Assembly (NCBI GenBank): GCA_002897615.1
Contig: BDTX01000011.1
Location: forward strand, 124,001 to 188,000
DNA length: 64,000 nt
Reading direction: 5' to 3'
From: a bacterium BMS3Bbin14
GTDB taxonomy: Bacteria > Desulfobacterota > Desulfobulbia > Desulfobulbales > Desulfobulbaceae
Below the pieces are notes generated by a model, which saw only the letters and a list, made by a program, of their open reading frames with translations, was not told where the DNA came from and ran no database searches. Shown piece after piece: positions 38,422 through 49,441 of this stretch (the stretch's first letter is position 1; every line of letters begins with the position of its first letter). Position numbers and translations under genes: made by a program.

Positions 38422-38922
38422 CTATTGCTGCCGCGACGGCATCTTCCGCATGATCTGCCGTTGCAGTTTGCCCATCTCTTGCCGCATCCGCTGGAGATCT
38501 CCTATGGTGGTTTTCGGATTCCGCATGGCCTCGCCATAGTCAAACCCCATATCGTACAGCTTGCGGCGCAGGTCCTTGGTTTTGTTCATGAACCTGTTGT
38601 ATCGTTTCATGTTCTGCATGCCCATGCCCGGCCCCATCATCATGGGTCCCATCATCCCGGGTCCCATCATCCCAGGTCCCATCATCCCTGGCCCCATCAT
38701 CATAGACCCCATCATCCCGGGTCCCATCATCTGCTTGCCGCCCATCATGCCGGAACCCATCATGTTGCCCTTCATGCCCATGCCGCCGCCCATCATCATG
38801 CCGGATTTATGGCCGGCCATATTGGCCTGCTGGCCGCCATCCATCATCCGGGCATTGCCGCTGCCCGCTGCTCCGATTGCCATAGTCAATACTATTACCG
38901 TCGTCAGGATGATTTTTTTCAT
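38422..38922 (-). CDS. Periplasmic methionine/glycine-rich protein, probable copper binder
   Basis: A signal peptide (MKKIILTTVIVLTMAIGAAG, cleaved near GNA) precedes about 75 residues made mostly of Met, Gly and Pro, including several MMGPG repeats (GPGMMGPGMMGPGMMG). The remaining 60 residues are basic and helical (RYNRFMNKTKDLRRKLYDMG). Thioether-rich repeats of this kind bind Cu(I) in periplasmic copper carriers. The gene follows the P1B ATPase on the same strand, 110 bp away, so it would receive or buffer exported copper. The family is not one I can name. Confidence 0.75.
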   Translation of the reverse strand: MKKIILTTVIVLTMAIGAAGSGNARMMDGGQQANMAGHKSGMMMGGGMGMKGNMMGSGMMGGKQMMGPGMMGSMMMGPGMMGPGMMGPGMMGPMMMGPGMGMQNMKRYNRFMNKTKDLRRKLYDMGFDYGEAMRNPKTTIGDLQRMRQEMGKLQRQIMRKMPSRQQ

Positions 38923-39031
38923 GATCTTCTCCTTTTGCTGATGATTTTGTAAAAAGTTTTTTCAGCGTCATTCCCGTGCCAGGCGGGGATGACGCTGCCG
39001 AGACAAAATTGAGCAATAATCTTCACCCCGC

Positions 39032-41500
<2,469 letters not shown>

Positions 41501-41639
41501 CTACCTCACCTCCATTTCGTCAGGATATCGGAAATCGATAAGACCGCTTTTCAAAATCCTGTTTGTCTAATAATTTGAAATTATTTAAATTTTATCTGTG
41601 CTAAACAGGTATATCCTTGCCAGGATTCAGGTCAAAAAG

Positions 41640-42194
41640 CTACTTGCACCGCTCTGAACAGAAGTGGACTGTCCGGCCGAGATGCTCACGGTTCATGGTC
41701 TGGTCCACCCTTTTTACCTCCATGCCGCCGACCGGGTCTTTATCCACCATATTGCCGCCGCCCGGGGACACCTCTCCATGGTGATGATGATTTTGGTCAG
41801 TTTCCAGCGCCTCCAGGATCGGACACTCGCTCACCGGCCCATGGCCGTTGCATGTCGCAGTCAGAGGCTCCAGGGCCGCCAGGATACGGGAAAGATCCTT
41901 GATCTTCTGTTTGATATCCCTGATCTTGGCCTCGGCGCAATGTTTCACATCCGCCTTGGTGGCGGCAGGGTCGTTGCGCAAGCCAAGCAGTTCCTTTATT
42001 TCGGTAAGTGAAAACCCCAGATCCTTGGCCTGCCTGATAAAGCGGAGCCGGGCCGCATCTTCTTCCGGGTAGAGCCGGTAATTGGAAGCGCTTCTGGGCG
42101 GCTCGGCAATCAGCCCGCGCCGTTCGTAAAAACGCACCGTGTCAATGGTGACGCCTGCTTTTTTTGCCATCCTGCCAATGGTCAGTCCGTTCAT
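41640..42194 (-). CDS. MerR-family regulator with a partial C-terminal YHS-like domain
   Basis: The first 70 residues form the MerR winged helix (MNGLTIGRMAKKAGVTIDTVRFYERRGLI). The dimerisation helix follows, with Cys in KHCAEAK and a C-terminal metal-site region (TATCNGHGPVSECPILEALE). The last 35 residues read KDPVGGMEVKRV ... VHFCSERCK, a shortened YHS domain in which the first Cys of DPVCGM is Gly. Total 184 residues from the ATG at 42194, which has GGAG before it. It likely senses metal and activates the copper ATPase operon. Confidence 0.85.
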   Translation of the reverse strand: MNGLTIGRMAKKAGVTIDTVRFYERRGLIAEPPRSASNYRLYPEEDAARLRFIRQAKDLGFSLTEIKELLGLRNDPAATKADVKHCAEAKIRDIKQKIKDLSRILAALEPLTATCNGHGPVSECPILEALETDQNHHHHGEVSPGGGNMVDKDPVGGMEVKRVDQTMNREHLGRTVHFCSERCK

Positions 42195-42240
42195 TGTTGA
42201 TCTCCTGCAACCGGGTTGAATCTTTTTTCCTTTCTTTTTA

Positions 42241-42272
42241 AGCATAAGCCCTGGACTATAGTCAAAGGTCAA
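42241..42272 (-). promoter_or_regulatory. MerR-type promoter with 20-bp spacer and central dyad
   Basis: On the minus strand TTGACC (42267-42272) and TATGCT (42241-42246) are separated by 20 bp, the long spacer typical of MerR-activated promoters. A dyad centred on GACTATAGTC (42254-42263) sits in the spacer. It drives merR and probably copA. Confidence 0.7.
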
Positions 42273-42511
42273 GGGTAAAAATATTTTTTCGTCCCGGAAG
42301 AAACGGAAAAGGCGACGAACGGTGTATGCGGAACTCATACGCGCCAGGCAGCAAGGACTCTGTCAGGGCGGTCAGGGCCACAATTCGACATTTCCGGCCT
42401 GACCTGGTATTGTATTCGTGCGGCCTCGGAAGAAGTTTTCAGCTCTTCGGTTTTTCTGCCTGGCCGCACACGGTTTTTCGACCTCTTCTCTTGATCAAGG
42501 ATACCGACACT

Positions 42512-43162
42512 ATGAACAATCCCTCTTCGCATCAATCATTTGACGAACGGGCCGCATCCTGGGACGAAAATCCCCTGCGGCTCGATCTGGCCCGCGCCGT
42601 GGCCCGGGCGATTACGCAGAACATTCCCCTCAACCCGTCCATGGACTGCCTTGAGATCGGCAGCGGCACCGGCCTGGTGACCATGGAACTGGCCCGGCAG
42701 GTGGGGAGCATCCTGGCCACGGACAGCTCTCAAGGCATGCTGGCTGAACTTGAAAAGAAAAAGACTGCGGCCGGGGCGCGCAACATCACCACCCTTCTGC
42801 TTGACCTGACCCGCAATCCCGCCGCGCTGGGGGAGAGCCGCTTTCACCTGATCTACAGCGGTATGACCCTTCATCATATTGAGGATACCCTGGCAATCCT
42901 GCGGACCTGCCGCGACCTTCTTCTGCCGCTGGGCCGGATTGCCTTTGCCGACCTGGCCAAGGAAGACGGCTCTTTTCATCCGGACATGACCGGGGTCTGG
43001 CACCTGGGTTTTGATCCCGGGGAGCTGGCGGAACTGGCCACCCGGGCGGGCTTCGGGGAGATCTCCTTCTCCGAGGCGCATGTTATCCGGAAAAAGGTGG
43101 AGGGGGGAAAGACCAAGGACTACCCCGTCTTTCTCTTCACCGCCCGGAATCCGGTTGCTTAA
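42512..43162 (+). CDS. Class I SAM-dependent methyltransferase
   Basis: The 216-residue protein has motif I (LEIGSGTGLVTMELA, about residues 42-56), ATDSS at the end of strand 2 and a motif near FHLIYSGMTLHHIED, typical of small-molecule methyltransferases such as the UbiE/thiol types. The start MNNPSSHQSFDERAASWDE at 42512 is preferred over open frame upstream. Substrate unknown. It is divergent from the MerR gene and followed by a zinc-ribbon protein gene. Confidence 0.8.
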   Translation: MNNPSSHQSFDERAASWDENPLRLDLARAVARAITQNIPLNPSMDCLEIGSGTGLVTMELARQVGSILATDSSQGMLAELEKKKTAAGARNITTLLLDLTRNPAALGESRFHLIYSGMTLHHIEDTLAILRTCRDLLLPLGRIAFADLAKEDGSFHPDMTGVWHLGFDPGELAELATRAGFGEISFSEAHVIRKKVEGGKTKDYPVFLFTARNPVA

Positions 43163-43190
43163 TCAGTCAATCGTCGATATGGAGTAAATC

Positions 43191-43547
43191 ATGGAATGTC
43201 ATAAATGCGGCACTCCGATCCCGGCAGGCGAGGAGCGATCCTACCACGATACCATCCTCTGCGAGGATTGTTACATGGATGTACTGTCTCCGGCCCGGGC
43301 CTGCGACCCATGGGCGGTACGCAGCGCGGGCCTGTCCGCCAGGAGCGGCGACAGCCTGGAGGGAAGCGCGGTCCAGCAGCGGATCCTGAGCCTGATCCAG
43401 AAAAATAACGGCATGAGTATTGCCGACCTGGCCGAGCGACTGGCCGTGAAAACAGGTGATGTGGAGAGGGAAATCGCCGCCCTGCGGCACATGGAAAAGG
43501 TCCGGGCCACCCTGCGTGACGGCAAGAAAATCATCGTCCCCTGGTGA
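43191..43547 (+). CDS. Small zinc-ribbon and winged-helix protein
   Basis: The 118-residue protein starts with a treble-clef-like ribbon (CHKCGTPI ... CEDC) at residues 3-27 and has a C-terminal winged helix (QQRILSLIQKNNGMSIADLAERLAV, about 62-115). It resembles small regulators that sense metal or redox through cysteines, but I cannot name the family. It starts 28 bp after the methyltransferase stop, so cotranscription is likely. Confidence 0.7.
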   Translation: MECHKCGTPIPAGEERSYHDTILCEDCYMDVLSPARACDPWAVRSAGLSARSGDSLEGSAVQQRILSLIQKNNGMSIADLAERLAVKTGDVEREIAALRHMEKVRATLRDGKKIIVPW

Positions 43548-43844
43548 GATGATAAATATCGCTTTTCAGAGGGCGAGGCAAGATTATCGAAGGATCGCTG
43601 ATTAAAAGAGAAAATTGCTGAAATCTGAAAAAAAGTCTAAACAAAGGTCGAAAGGAGACCCCTTTTTCGTCTTTTTTGAAAAATTAAAGGTGGGCTCTGT
43701 GGCCGATAAATATGACTTGAGAGATTGGCCTTATAAAGGCTTGGCGGTCAACGGGGAAAATGCAATACATTATAGATGGATGCGAATACATCTGGGATAA
43801 ATATGAAGGTGAATTAAGGGTATCTGGCAACCTTTTCTATACCT
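43548..43844. other. Intergenic region; weak 61-codon frame only
   Basis: An open frame at 43615-43800 begins with TTG and has no ribosome-binding site, so I do not call it. No repeat is recognised before the element A copy that starts at 43845. Confidence 0.35.
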
Positions 43845-44040
43845 CCTGAATCGTAACTGGTCACAGGGTGTTAAACTCTGCGCTATTCCTTACATTATAC
43901 AACCTGTAAACCGTCACAGGTGCGCCGTTGTCGGGCGCCCCCGCAGGGCGGAGCGGTGAAGACCACGAAATGCATTTATTTGACAATAATGCAATAAATT
44001 CTATATGTTGCCAGGTACCTTAAGCCGTCACGGATTCAGG
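43845..44040 (+). repeat. Element A, shortened copy with TACCT target duplication
   Basis: The left terminus is degenerate (CCTGAATCGTAACTGG). The right half is clear from GCGCCGTTGTCGGGCGCCC to CACGGATTCAGG at 44040. The flanks are both TACCT (43840-43844 and 44041-44045). The copy is 196 bp. Confidence 0.75.
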
Positions 44041-44229
44041 TACCTGGCAATATGTATTGGATGGGCCGCTACGGGGTTGAGAAAGACAGGTAAGGTGAAG
44101 CCTTGCAAGCATTTTCCCACAAGGGGGAATGGAAGCTTGTTTGAGCCGATTCATGCGGAATAGTTAGGTGGCCTAAGCTTGTCAGGCAACAAAAGTAAGT
44201 AGGAGCGAAAATTTTCCGTCCCCTCCAGT

Positions 44230-44778
44230 TTATTGGTATTGCTTCTGTGTTTCTATAACCTCGTTTATCAAACTGCTCAGCAGGTTTTCAACCGTTTTTA
44301 AAACAGCCCTGTCTTGGTCTTTGGTATTTCCCCAGTACAGGCGCCGGTAGGAAAGATACACCTTGTTCGGATTATCCGGCAGGGAGTAAACTATGATCTG
44401 ATAAGGACAGAATGCGATGTAGTGAGGATTCTTCTCCATCATTTTTCTTGAGATGATCGCACTGCAAAACTCCATGACCTTGGCACGGGCAAATATTTTT
44501 TTGTTCTGATTCAGAGCTCTTCCGGTACGTTTAATCATCTCCTCCACATGCGAAACTGACGAGATCACCAGACCTCGATTATTCAGAGCCGTGGTTAGAT
44601 CATCCCAAATTTGGTTATAATTCCCGATCACGGAACGTATGACCACAGGCTTCTCCTCCTTCTGCCGCGCCGCCTGATGCACGTCGGCCTGCGGGCTTAC
44701 GCAGCCGTAGAGGGCAAGCAGCAGGGCTTGGAGGAGGATAAGCCGCAGGACCGGATTCCCGAGATTTAAACTTTTCAC
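44230..44778 (-). CDS. DUF302-family lipoprotein
   Basis: A lipoprotein signal ends LALYGC (Cys about 26). The rest has the DUF302 pattern: WDDLTTALNNRGLVISSVSHVEEM and the closing AFCPYQIIVYSLPDNPNKVYLSYRR. DUF302 proteins occur in sulfur-oxidiser clusters, often with sulfur importers, but their job is unknown. It begins 1 bp after the YeeE/YedE stop codon, so translation is coupled. Confidence 0.75.
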   Translation of the reverse strand: MKSLNLGNPVLRLILLQALLLALYGCVSPQADVHQAARQKEEKPVVIRSVIGNYNQIWDDLTTALNNRGLVISSVSHVEEMIKRTGRALNQNKKIFARAKVMEFCSAIISRKMMEKNPHYIAFCPYQIIVYSLPDNPNKVYLSYRRLYWGNTKDQDRAVLKTVENLLSSLINEVIETQKQYQ

Positions 44779-44779
44779 T

Positions 44780-46009
44780 TTAATCCCTCATTACTTGCCA
44801 AAGCATAAATTTTGCGGCGGACATCGCCCCAAGAGCGATGAACGTCATGGTAAGTATGCTGCCCAGAGACATTGTTGAGATGCCGCTTAAGCCCTGGCCG
44901 ATATTGCAGCCAAGCCCTACTACCGCGCCGAATCCCATGAGCAGGCCGCCAAAAAGATTAAATTTGAACTGCTGAAGCTGCGGCGCCACCCAGTTAAAGC
45001 TGCCGCTGATCCGGGCGGCCAGGAACGAGCCGGCCAGAACGCCAAACACCGTGGCAATGGCGAAGTTGATTGTCTCCCCGGTCCAGAGAATGATGTAGCG
45101 AAAGCTCTCGGCATCGGCCAGGGCAAAGGTAAGACTCTTGGGTCGCCACTTTTGCAACAAGGTCGGATCGGCAGGGCCGGTGAAGGAAAAGCTGTCGATA
45201 TGCGGCAGGACCAGGTGGGCCGCTCCGTTGATCCACCAGGCAAAGACAATAGTAAGACCGATAGCTGCCCCGGCCGATGGCCACTGCCAGCCCCACCATT
45301 CAGAGTCCTTCGGAGCCATCAGCATAAAAACAAGTAGTATAATTTCAAGAGCCAGGAGAATCAACCACCAGGGGATTGACGAAAAAATTTCCGGCAGGTA
45401 CTGGCTCTTGAAACCCAGCGTCAATGAGTTGAGATAGTCAACCCGGACGTAGGCCAATATGCCCCACAAGGTGGCTCCGGAGGCGAGGATAAAAGCCATT
45501 ACACTACCCATCGACCCCAGGTCCCCTTCGGCGGCGCGTACCAGGATCCTGCTGGCACAACCGCCGGTATAGACAATTCCTACTCCAAAAGTAAAGCCGC
45601 CGATAATGTAACCGAGCCAGGTAAAAGGAGAGGACACGTAGATGCTGTACTGAATATCAACCTGTCCCATTTTGTACAAAATTTGAGTACCCAGAATGGC
45701 CACAAATAAAGCCATGGCATAGGAGCGCGTCTGAAAGAGATCGCCGATGGTTATCCTGGCATGACAGGCCGCGGCGATACAAAACTTGGAGCGCTGGACA
45801 ACAGCACCCATGATGCCGCCAATAATAAGCCCGCCTATTACCAGAGTAGTATGGATCGAACTCTTGACCATGGCTATTTTGTCTTCCGACGCAGCCGAGA
45901 AATCAATCCCCGCATAGGACTTAATTTTGAAAATAAGATATAGCGTCACGGCAAAGCCTATGACAATCAGAGCTATAACTCCCCCCTCCCTGAGTTTTTC
46001 TTTTGACAT
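44780..46009 (-). CDS. YeeE/YedE-family sulfur (thiosulfate) transporter
   Basis: The 409-residue protein has about ten transmembrane helices. Family cysteines are in KFCIAAACHARI (about 75), TGGCASR (about 150) and GLGCNIGQGLSG (about 365); TsuA-type members use such cysteines to pass thiosulfate. It would be an inner-membrane sulfur-compound importer, fitting the Sox genes nearby. GAGGG precedes the ATG at 46009. Its leader contains an element A copy and another inverted-repeat element between it and a sigma54 promoter at 46465-46482. Confidence 0.85.
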   Translation of the reverse strand: MSKEKLREGGVIALIVIGFAVTLYLIFKIKSYAGIDFSAASEDKIAMVKSSIHTTLVIGGLIIGGIMGAVVQRSKFCIAAACHARITIGDLFQTRSYAMALFVAILGTQILYKMGQVDIQYSIYVSSPFTWLGYIIGGFTFGVGIVYTGGCASRILVRAAEGDLGSMGSVMAFILASGATLWGILAYVRVDYLNSLTLGFKSQYLPEIFSSIPWWLILLALEIILLVFMLMAPKDSEWWGWQWPSAGAAIGLTIVFAWWINGAAHLVLPHIDSFSFTGPADPTLLQKWRPKSLTFALADAESFRYIILWTGETINFAIATVFGVLAGSFLAARISGSFNWVAPQLQQFKFNLFGGLLMGFGAVVGLGCNIGQGLSGISTMSLGSILTMTFIALGAMSAAKFMLWQVMRD

Positions 46010-46070
46010 TGTACCCTCTTTTTTTAAGAAATATTATGATTAATCGGTAACGACATTTGAGCACTAACAA

Positions 46071-46204
46071 GTGTCCGTCCAGAAACGAGGCTTTTTGTTT
46101 GAGATCAAGGCCGGCGAAAAAAAATAACCGCTGGCTGATATTTCCAGGATTATTTTTTAACATAATGCCGAGATCGGGCAAAAAAACCGTTTCGGGATGG
46201 ACAC
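46071..46204. repeat. 134-bp inverted-repeat element in the yeeE leader
   Basis: GTGTCCGTCCAGAAACG (46071-46087) and CGTTTCGGGATGGACAC (46188-46204) form 17-bp arms with 15 matches, about 100 bp apart. This looks like a second, unrelated MITE or a dead insertion-sequence end pair. No clear target duplication is visible. It lies between the element A copy and the yeeE start codon. Confidence 0.55.
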
Positions 46205-46229
46205 TAACTACTGAACTATGTCTTATAGT

Positions 46230-46447
46230 CCTGAATCCGTGAACGTTCGAGAACGGTGCCGATGCAAGGTGGCAACGATGTTGATTATCATGGTGTGATA
46301 TCAACGAGTTGTCAACGCAGCAGATGCGCCGTTATCGGGCGCCCCGCAGGGCGGCGCGGTGAAGACCATAAAATGAGTTTGTTTGACAGTAATGCAATAA
46401 ATTCCACATATTGCATTACTGTCACCTCAAGCCGTCACGGATTTAGG
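46230..46447 (+). repeat. Element A, full copy (218 bp) with ATAGT target duplication
   Basis: Termini CCTGAATCCGTGA and TCACGGATTTAGG are present. ATAGT flanks both sides (46225-46229 and 46448-46452). It lies a few bases downstream of the predicted sigma54 transcription start and so would become part of the yeeE messenger leader. Confidence 0.93.
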
Positions 46448-46463
46448 ATAGTATTTGTACAAA

Positions 46464-46563
46464 GTTGCAAAGGACATGCCAGCCATTTAGGCAATAAAAT
46501 TGCCCGGAATTGTCCATTTTTGAACACCCGGGGCCTTTGTGTTGTCCCAAAATGTCCTTTTAA
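46464..46563 (-). repeat. Repeat D copy 1: sigma54 promoter with upstream activator sites
   Basis: This 100-bp block aligns with 56008-56110. In transcription direction it holds AAAAGGACATTTTGGGACA (two GGACA half sites 10 bp apart), then TGTTCAAAAATGGACA (a dyad), a spacer, and the promoter TGGCATG-TCCT-TTGCA. These blocks are conserved in both copies while the spacers are not. Confidence 0.85.
46465..46482 (-). promoter_or_regulatory. Sigma54 promoter of yeeE
   Basis: TGGCATG at 46481-46475 and TTGCA at 46470-46466 (minus strand) have GG and GC 10 bp apart, very close to consensus TGGCACG-N4-TTGC. Predicted start is near 46455. The nearest gene downstream on that strand is yeeE/yedE. Confidence 0.8.
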
Positions 46564-46618
46564 GTGGTGATTCCGATTGCTGGCGGGAGGGTCGATTCTC
46601 CTGGTGAACTATTACCGA

Positions 46619-47980
46619 TTATAACAGCTGATATTTTTCCATTTTGGTTCTCAGCTGCCGGCGGGTAATTCCAAGTCTTTTGGCAGCGCGAGTCTGGTTC
46701 CAATTTTCATGCTTCAGGGCCTTGAGAACGGCAATCCGTTCAAGCTCGGCAAGGGACATCCCCGCGAGTTCCAGAAGTTCCTGATCCTCCGGCGGCTGCC
46801 CATCACCCCTCGACTCTAACAAATTATTTTGCAGTTTCTGCGGCAGGTCTTCCAGGACAATCATATCGAGACGAGACAAAACTACCCCCCTCTCAATGAT
46901 GTTTTGCAATTCCCGGATATTCCCCGGCCACTCATACTGCATAAGCGCCTCGAGTGCCAACGGATCTATTCCGCGGATAAATTTTTTGTTTTCCCCCGAA
47001 TATTTATCCAGAAAGTGATCGGCCAGTAGAGGAATATCCTCCTTGCGATCCCTCAAGGTCGGGGTCCTGATCTGGATTACATTCAAGCGATAAAAGAGAT
47101 CTTCCCGGAACCTGCCGTTTTCAACCTCTTTCTCCAGGTCGCGATTGGTGGCGGCGATAATCCGGCAGTGTGAGGCCAGCTGATCCCGGCCGCCGATCCG
47201 GTAAAAAACCCGCTCCTGTAAAAAACGCAGGAGTTTGATTTGCATGGCAATGGGCATCTCGCCGATCTCATCGAGGAACAGCGTCCCCCTGTCTGCCATC
47301 TCTACCTTGCCGGTCTCCCTGGAAACGGCGCCGGTGAAGGTTCCTTTCTCATGACCAAACAGCTCATTTTCGATCAATTCCGCCGGAATGGCCGCGCAGT
47401 TGATCGCAATAAGAGGAAGGTCCCGGCGCGCAGAGGCGGAATGAATGGCACTTGCCACCAGTTCCTTGCCTGTGCCCGACTCCCCGGTAATCAATATATT
47501 AGCGCGGCTTGAACTCACAATTTTGATCGTGGAAATAACCTCATCGACTGCCGGACTGCTGCCGATAATTCCAAACCGTTCCTCTGTCTCCTCTGCCGTT
47601 TGGGGGCTCTTTATTACCTGCTCCTTCAACAGGGTATGCCGGATAAGGGCCATCATCTCATCCATATCCACCGGCTTGGTCAGATAACTGGCGGCCCCGT
47701 TTTTCATCACCTCCACGGCATTGTCGATACTGCCGTAAGCCGTGATCACGAGCACCGGCAGAGAGGGCTGCTGTCTTTTAATCCATTGCAGAAGGTTCAG
47801 GCCGGATTGCCCGGGGAGACGCATATCCGTGAGAACCAGATCAATATTCAGTTCGCTGATCTTGTGTGCAGCTTCCTCGTAATTCCGGGCGGTCTCCACC
47901 GCAAATCCTTCCTTTTTCAGGTAATTTGAAAGGACCTTCCGGACATTCCTTTCATCATCCACGGCCAGAATTGTACGCAT
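46619..47980 (-). CDS. Sigma54-dependent response regulator of the sulfur region
   Basis: The 453-residue NtrC-type activator has a receiver domain (phosphoacceptor Asp in LVLTDMRLPGQ), an AAA+ domain with GESGTGKE, the sigma54 loop GTFTGA and LFLDEIGE, and a Fis helix-turn-helix (RAAKRLGITRRQLRTKMEKYQ). Threonine replaces the usual alanine in the GAFTGA loop, which occurs in active family members. It is the last gene of a three-gene operon (PhnD-like sensor, kinase, regulator). Two copies of repeat D, with dyads suited to such a protein, lie next to its neighbours. Confidence 0.92.
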   Translation of the reverse strand: MRTILAVDDERNVRKVLSNYLKKEGFAVETARNYEEAAHKISELNIDLVLTDMRLPGQSGLNLLQWIKRQQPSLPVLVITAYGSIDNAVEVMKNGAASYLTKPVDMDEMMALIRHTLLKEQVIKSPQTAEETEERFGIIGSSPAVDEVISTIKIVSSSRANILITGESGTGKELVASAIHSASARRDLPLIAINCAAIPAELIENELFGHEKGTFTGAVSRETGKVEMADRGTLFLDEIGEMPIAMQIKLLRFLQERVFYRIGGRDQLASHCRIIAATNRDLEKEVENGRFREDLFYRLNVIQIRTPTLRDRKEDIPLLADHFLDKYSGENKKFIRGIDPLALEALMQYEWPGNIRELQNIIERGVVLSRLDMIVLEDLPQKLQNNLLESRGDGQPPEDQELLELAGMSLAELERIAVLKALKHENWNQTRAAKRLGITRRQLRTKMEKYQLL

Positions 47981-47986
47981 ATTTTT

Positions 47987-49435
47987 TTACGCCTCGCTGG
48001 TTTTTGCAATGGGTAGTTGAATTACGAACCGCGCCCCGAACTCCGAGTCCTCCAGATCCACCTCCCCGTGCTGTGCCACAAGCAGTTTATAGACCGTGGG
48101 CAGGCCCAGACCTGTGCCATTGATCTTTGTGGAAAAAAAGGGCTGAAAGACCTTCAAATTAATCTCTTCGGGAATCCCGGGCCCTTCATCCTGAATGCTG
48201 ATTTTAACAAATTCACCCGCCACCTGATATTGCACCGTAATCGTTCCCCCCTCTTCCATGGCTTGAATCGCATTTAAAAACAGATTCATAAAGGCCCGCT
48301 TCAGGAGAGTCGCGTCAGCCATCACCGGCGGAACTCCCTGCCCCAGCTTTTTCACCGTGATCTTCGCATCCTCCAGGTCCGGATCGAGCAGCTCCGCTAC
48401 CCTTTGTATCACGTCACCAACATGGCACGGGACGATCTCGGGTTCAGGGGTACGGGCAAACTGGAGAAAGTCATCCGACATCATGGTCATTTCCTGGGCT
48501 TCCTCCTTGATTATCTCTATATAGTCGCGTCTTTCAGGAAGGCTGTCCGTCTTTTCCAGGCCGGAAACCGCCCCGCGGATCGCATAAAGGCTGTTCCGTG
48601 TTTCATGAGCAATTTGAGCGGACATCTGGCCAATGGCCGCCATGCAGGTCAATTTTTCCCGTTCCTCGGAAATTTTTTTATTTTTATCCAGATATTTCCT
48701 TAAGTTTGTCATCATCCTGGTAAAAGCGGCCCTGAGCTGCAGGCTCTCATCTTTATAGGCACTGGAATCCCGGGAACCATTGCGGGGATAAATTTCTTCG
48801 TCAAATTTTTCAATTTCCCTGGAAAGTTCGATGATCGGCCGGGTCAGCGCCCGGGAAATGATGAAGGCACCGCCAATGCCCAGGATGAAGATGACCAGAG
48901 CGAGATAAAGAATCTGCCGGATAGTCCGGCCAAGCTCCCGGTCAATACGCCTGTTTTCCGCCGACCAGTCAAAGCCGACCCGCAGTGCTCCCAGGAGGTC
49001 CCGGTCAATCTCGATCGGCATGAGGATATCCGCTCCGACCTTCGCCGGAACACTGAATTTTTTCCCCTGAGTGGTCAGCAATTTAGTAAGCGCAGTATCC
49101 TTCTTGCCAATCTCGGAAACCTGGTCCGAGACGATGATGACGTGCCGCTTGTCAATGATCTGCACCCTGGACACCTCGCCGGCCGACTTCAACTGCCTGA
49201 TCTGTTCCATCAGCAGCCCATAGTCTCTGGAAAGAAGGACATCCGAGGCTGTCTGGGCGAGCTTTCTGGCGATACTCAAATGAAATTGATTGAGCTGTTC
49301 AATAAGATTTTTTTTTACCGTGGACATCACCAGGGCACTGACTGTCAGAAAGATGAACAGAATTAAGATAACGACATAGATCACTCCCTTGGTTTTGATA
49401 CTGGTATAACGATGAAAATTCCGGAACAGATACAC
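47987..49435 (-). CDS. Membrane histidine kinase of the sulfur region
   Basis: The 482-residue kinase has an N-terminal helix (about 18-40), an extracytoplasmic domain (about 45-185), a second helix (about 187-210) with a HAMP-like linker (ALTRPIIELSREIEKFD), the phosphoacceptor His in IAHETRNSLYAIRGA and a catalytic domain with NLFLNAIQAM, DEGPGIPE and GTGLGLPTVYKL. It ends 6 bp before the regulator gene and begins 6 bp after the PhnD-like gene. It should receive its signal through the PhnD-like partner. Confidence 0.92.
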   Translation of the reverse strand: MYLFRNFHRYTSIKTKGVIYVVILILFIFLTVSALVMSTVKKNLIEQLNQFHLSIARKLAQTASDVLLSRDYGLLMEQIRQLKSAGEVSRVQIIDKRHVIIVSDQVSEIGKKDTALTKLLTTQGKKFSVPAKVGADILMPIEIDRDLLGALRVGFDWSAENRRIDRELGRTIRQILYLALVIFILGIGGAFIISRALTRPIIELSREIEKFDEEIYPRNGSRDSSAYKDESLQLRAAFTRMMTNLRKYLDKNKKISEEREKLTCMAAIGQMSAQIAHETRNSLYAIRGAVSGLEKTDSLPERRDYIEIIKEEAQEMTMMSDDFLQFARTPEPEIVPCHVGDVIQRVAELLDPDLEDAKITVKKLGQGVPPVMADATLLKRAFMNLFLNAIQAMEEGGTITVQYQVAGEFVKISIQDEGPGIPEEINLKVFQPFFSTKINGTGLGLPTVYKLLVAQHGEVDLEDSEFGARFVIQLPIAKTSEA

Positions 49436-49441
49436 GGCCGC

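Noticed and set aside
38416-38952. Plus-strand frame rich in His/Pro repeats opposite the Met-rich gene
   Set aside because: The minus-strand frame has a signal peptide, ribosome-binding site and copper-gene context. The plus-strand repeats are its reverse complement.
43615-43800. 61-codon frame starting with TTG
   Set aside because: It has no ribosome-binding site, no recognisable family and a composition unlike the neighbouring genes.
44041-44215. Stretch resembling parts of group II intron sequence (AAGCTTGTTTGAGCCG)
   Set aside because: I cannot find the catalytic domain V hairpin or a reverse transcriptase, so the resemblance is too weak to report.
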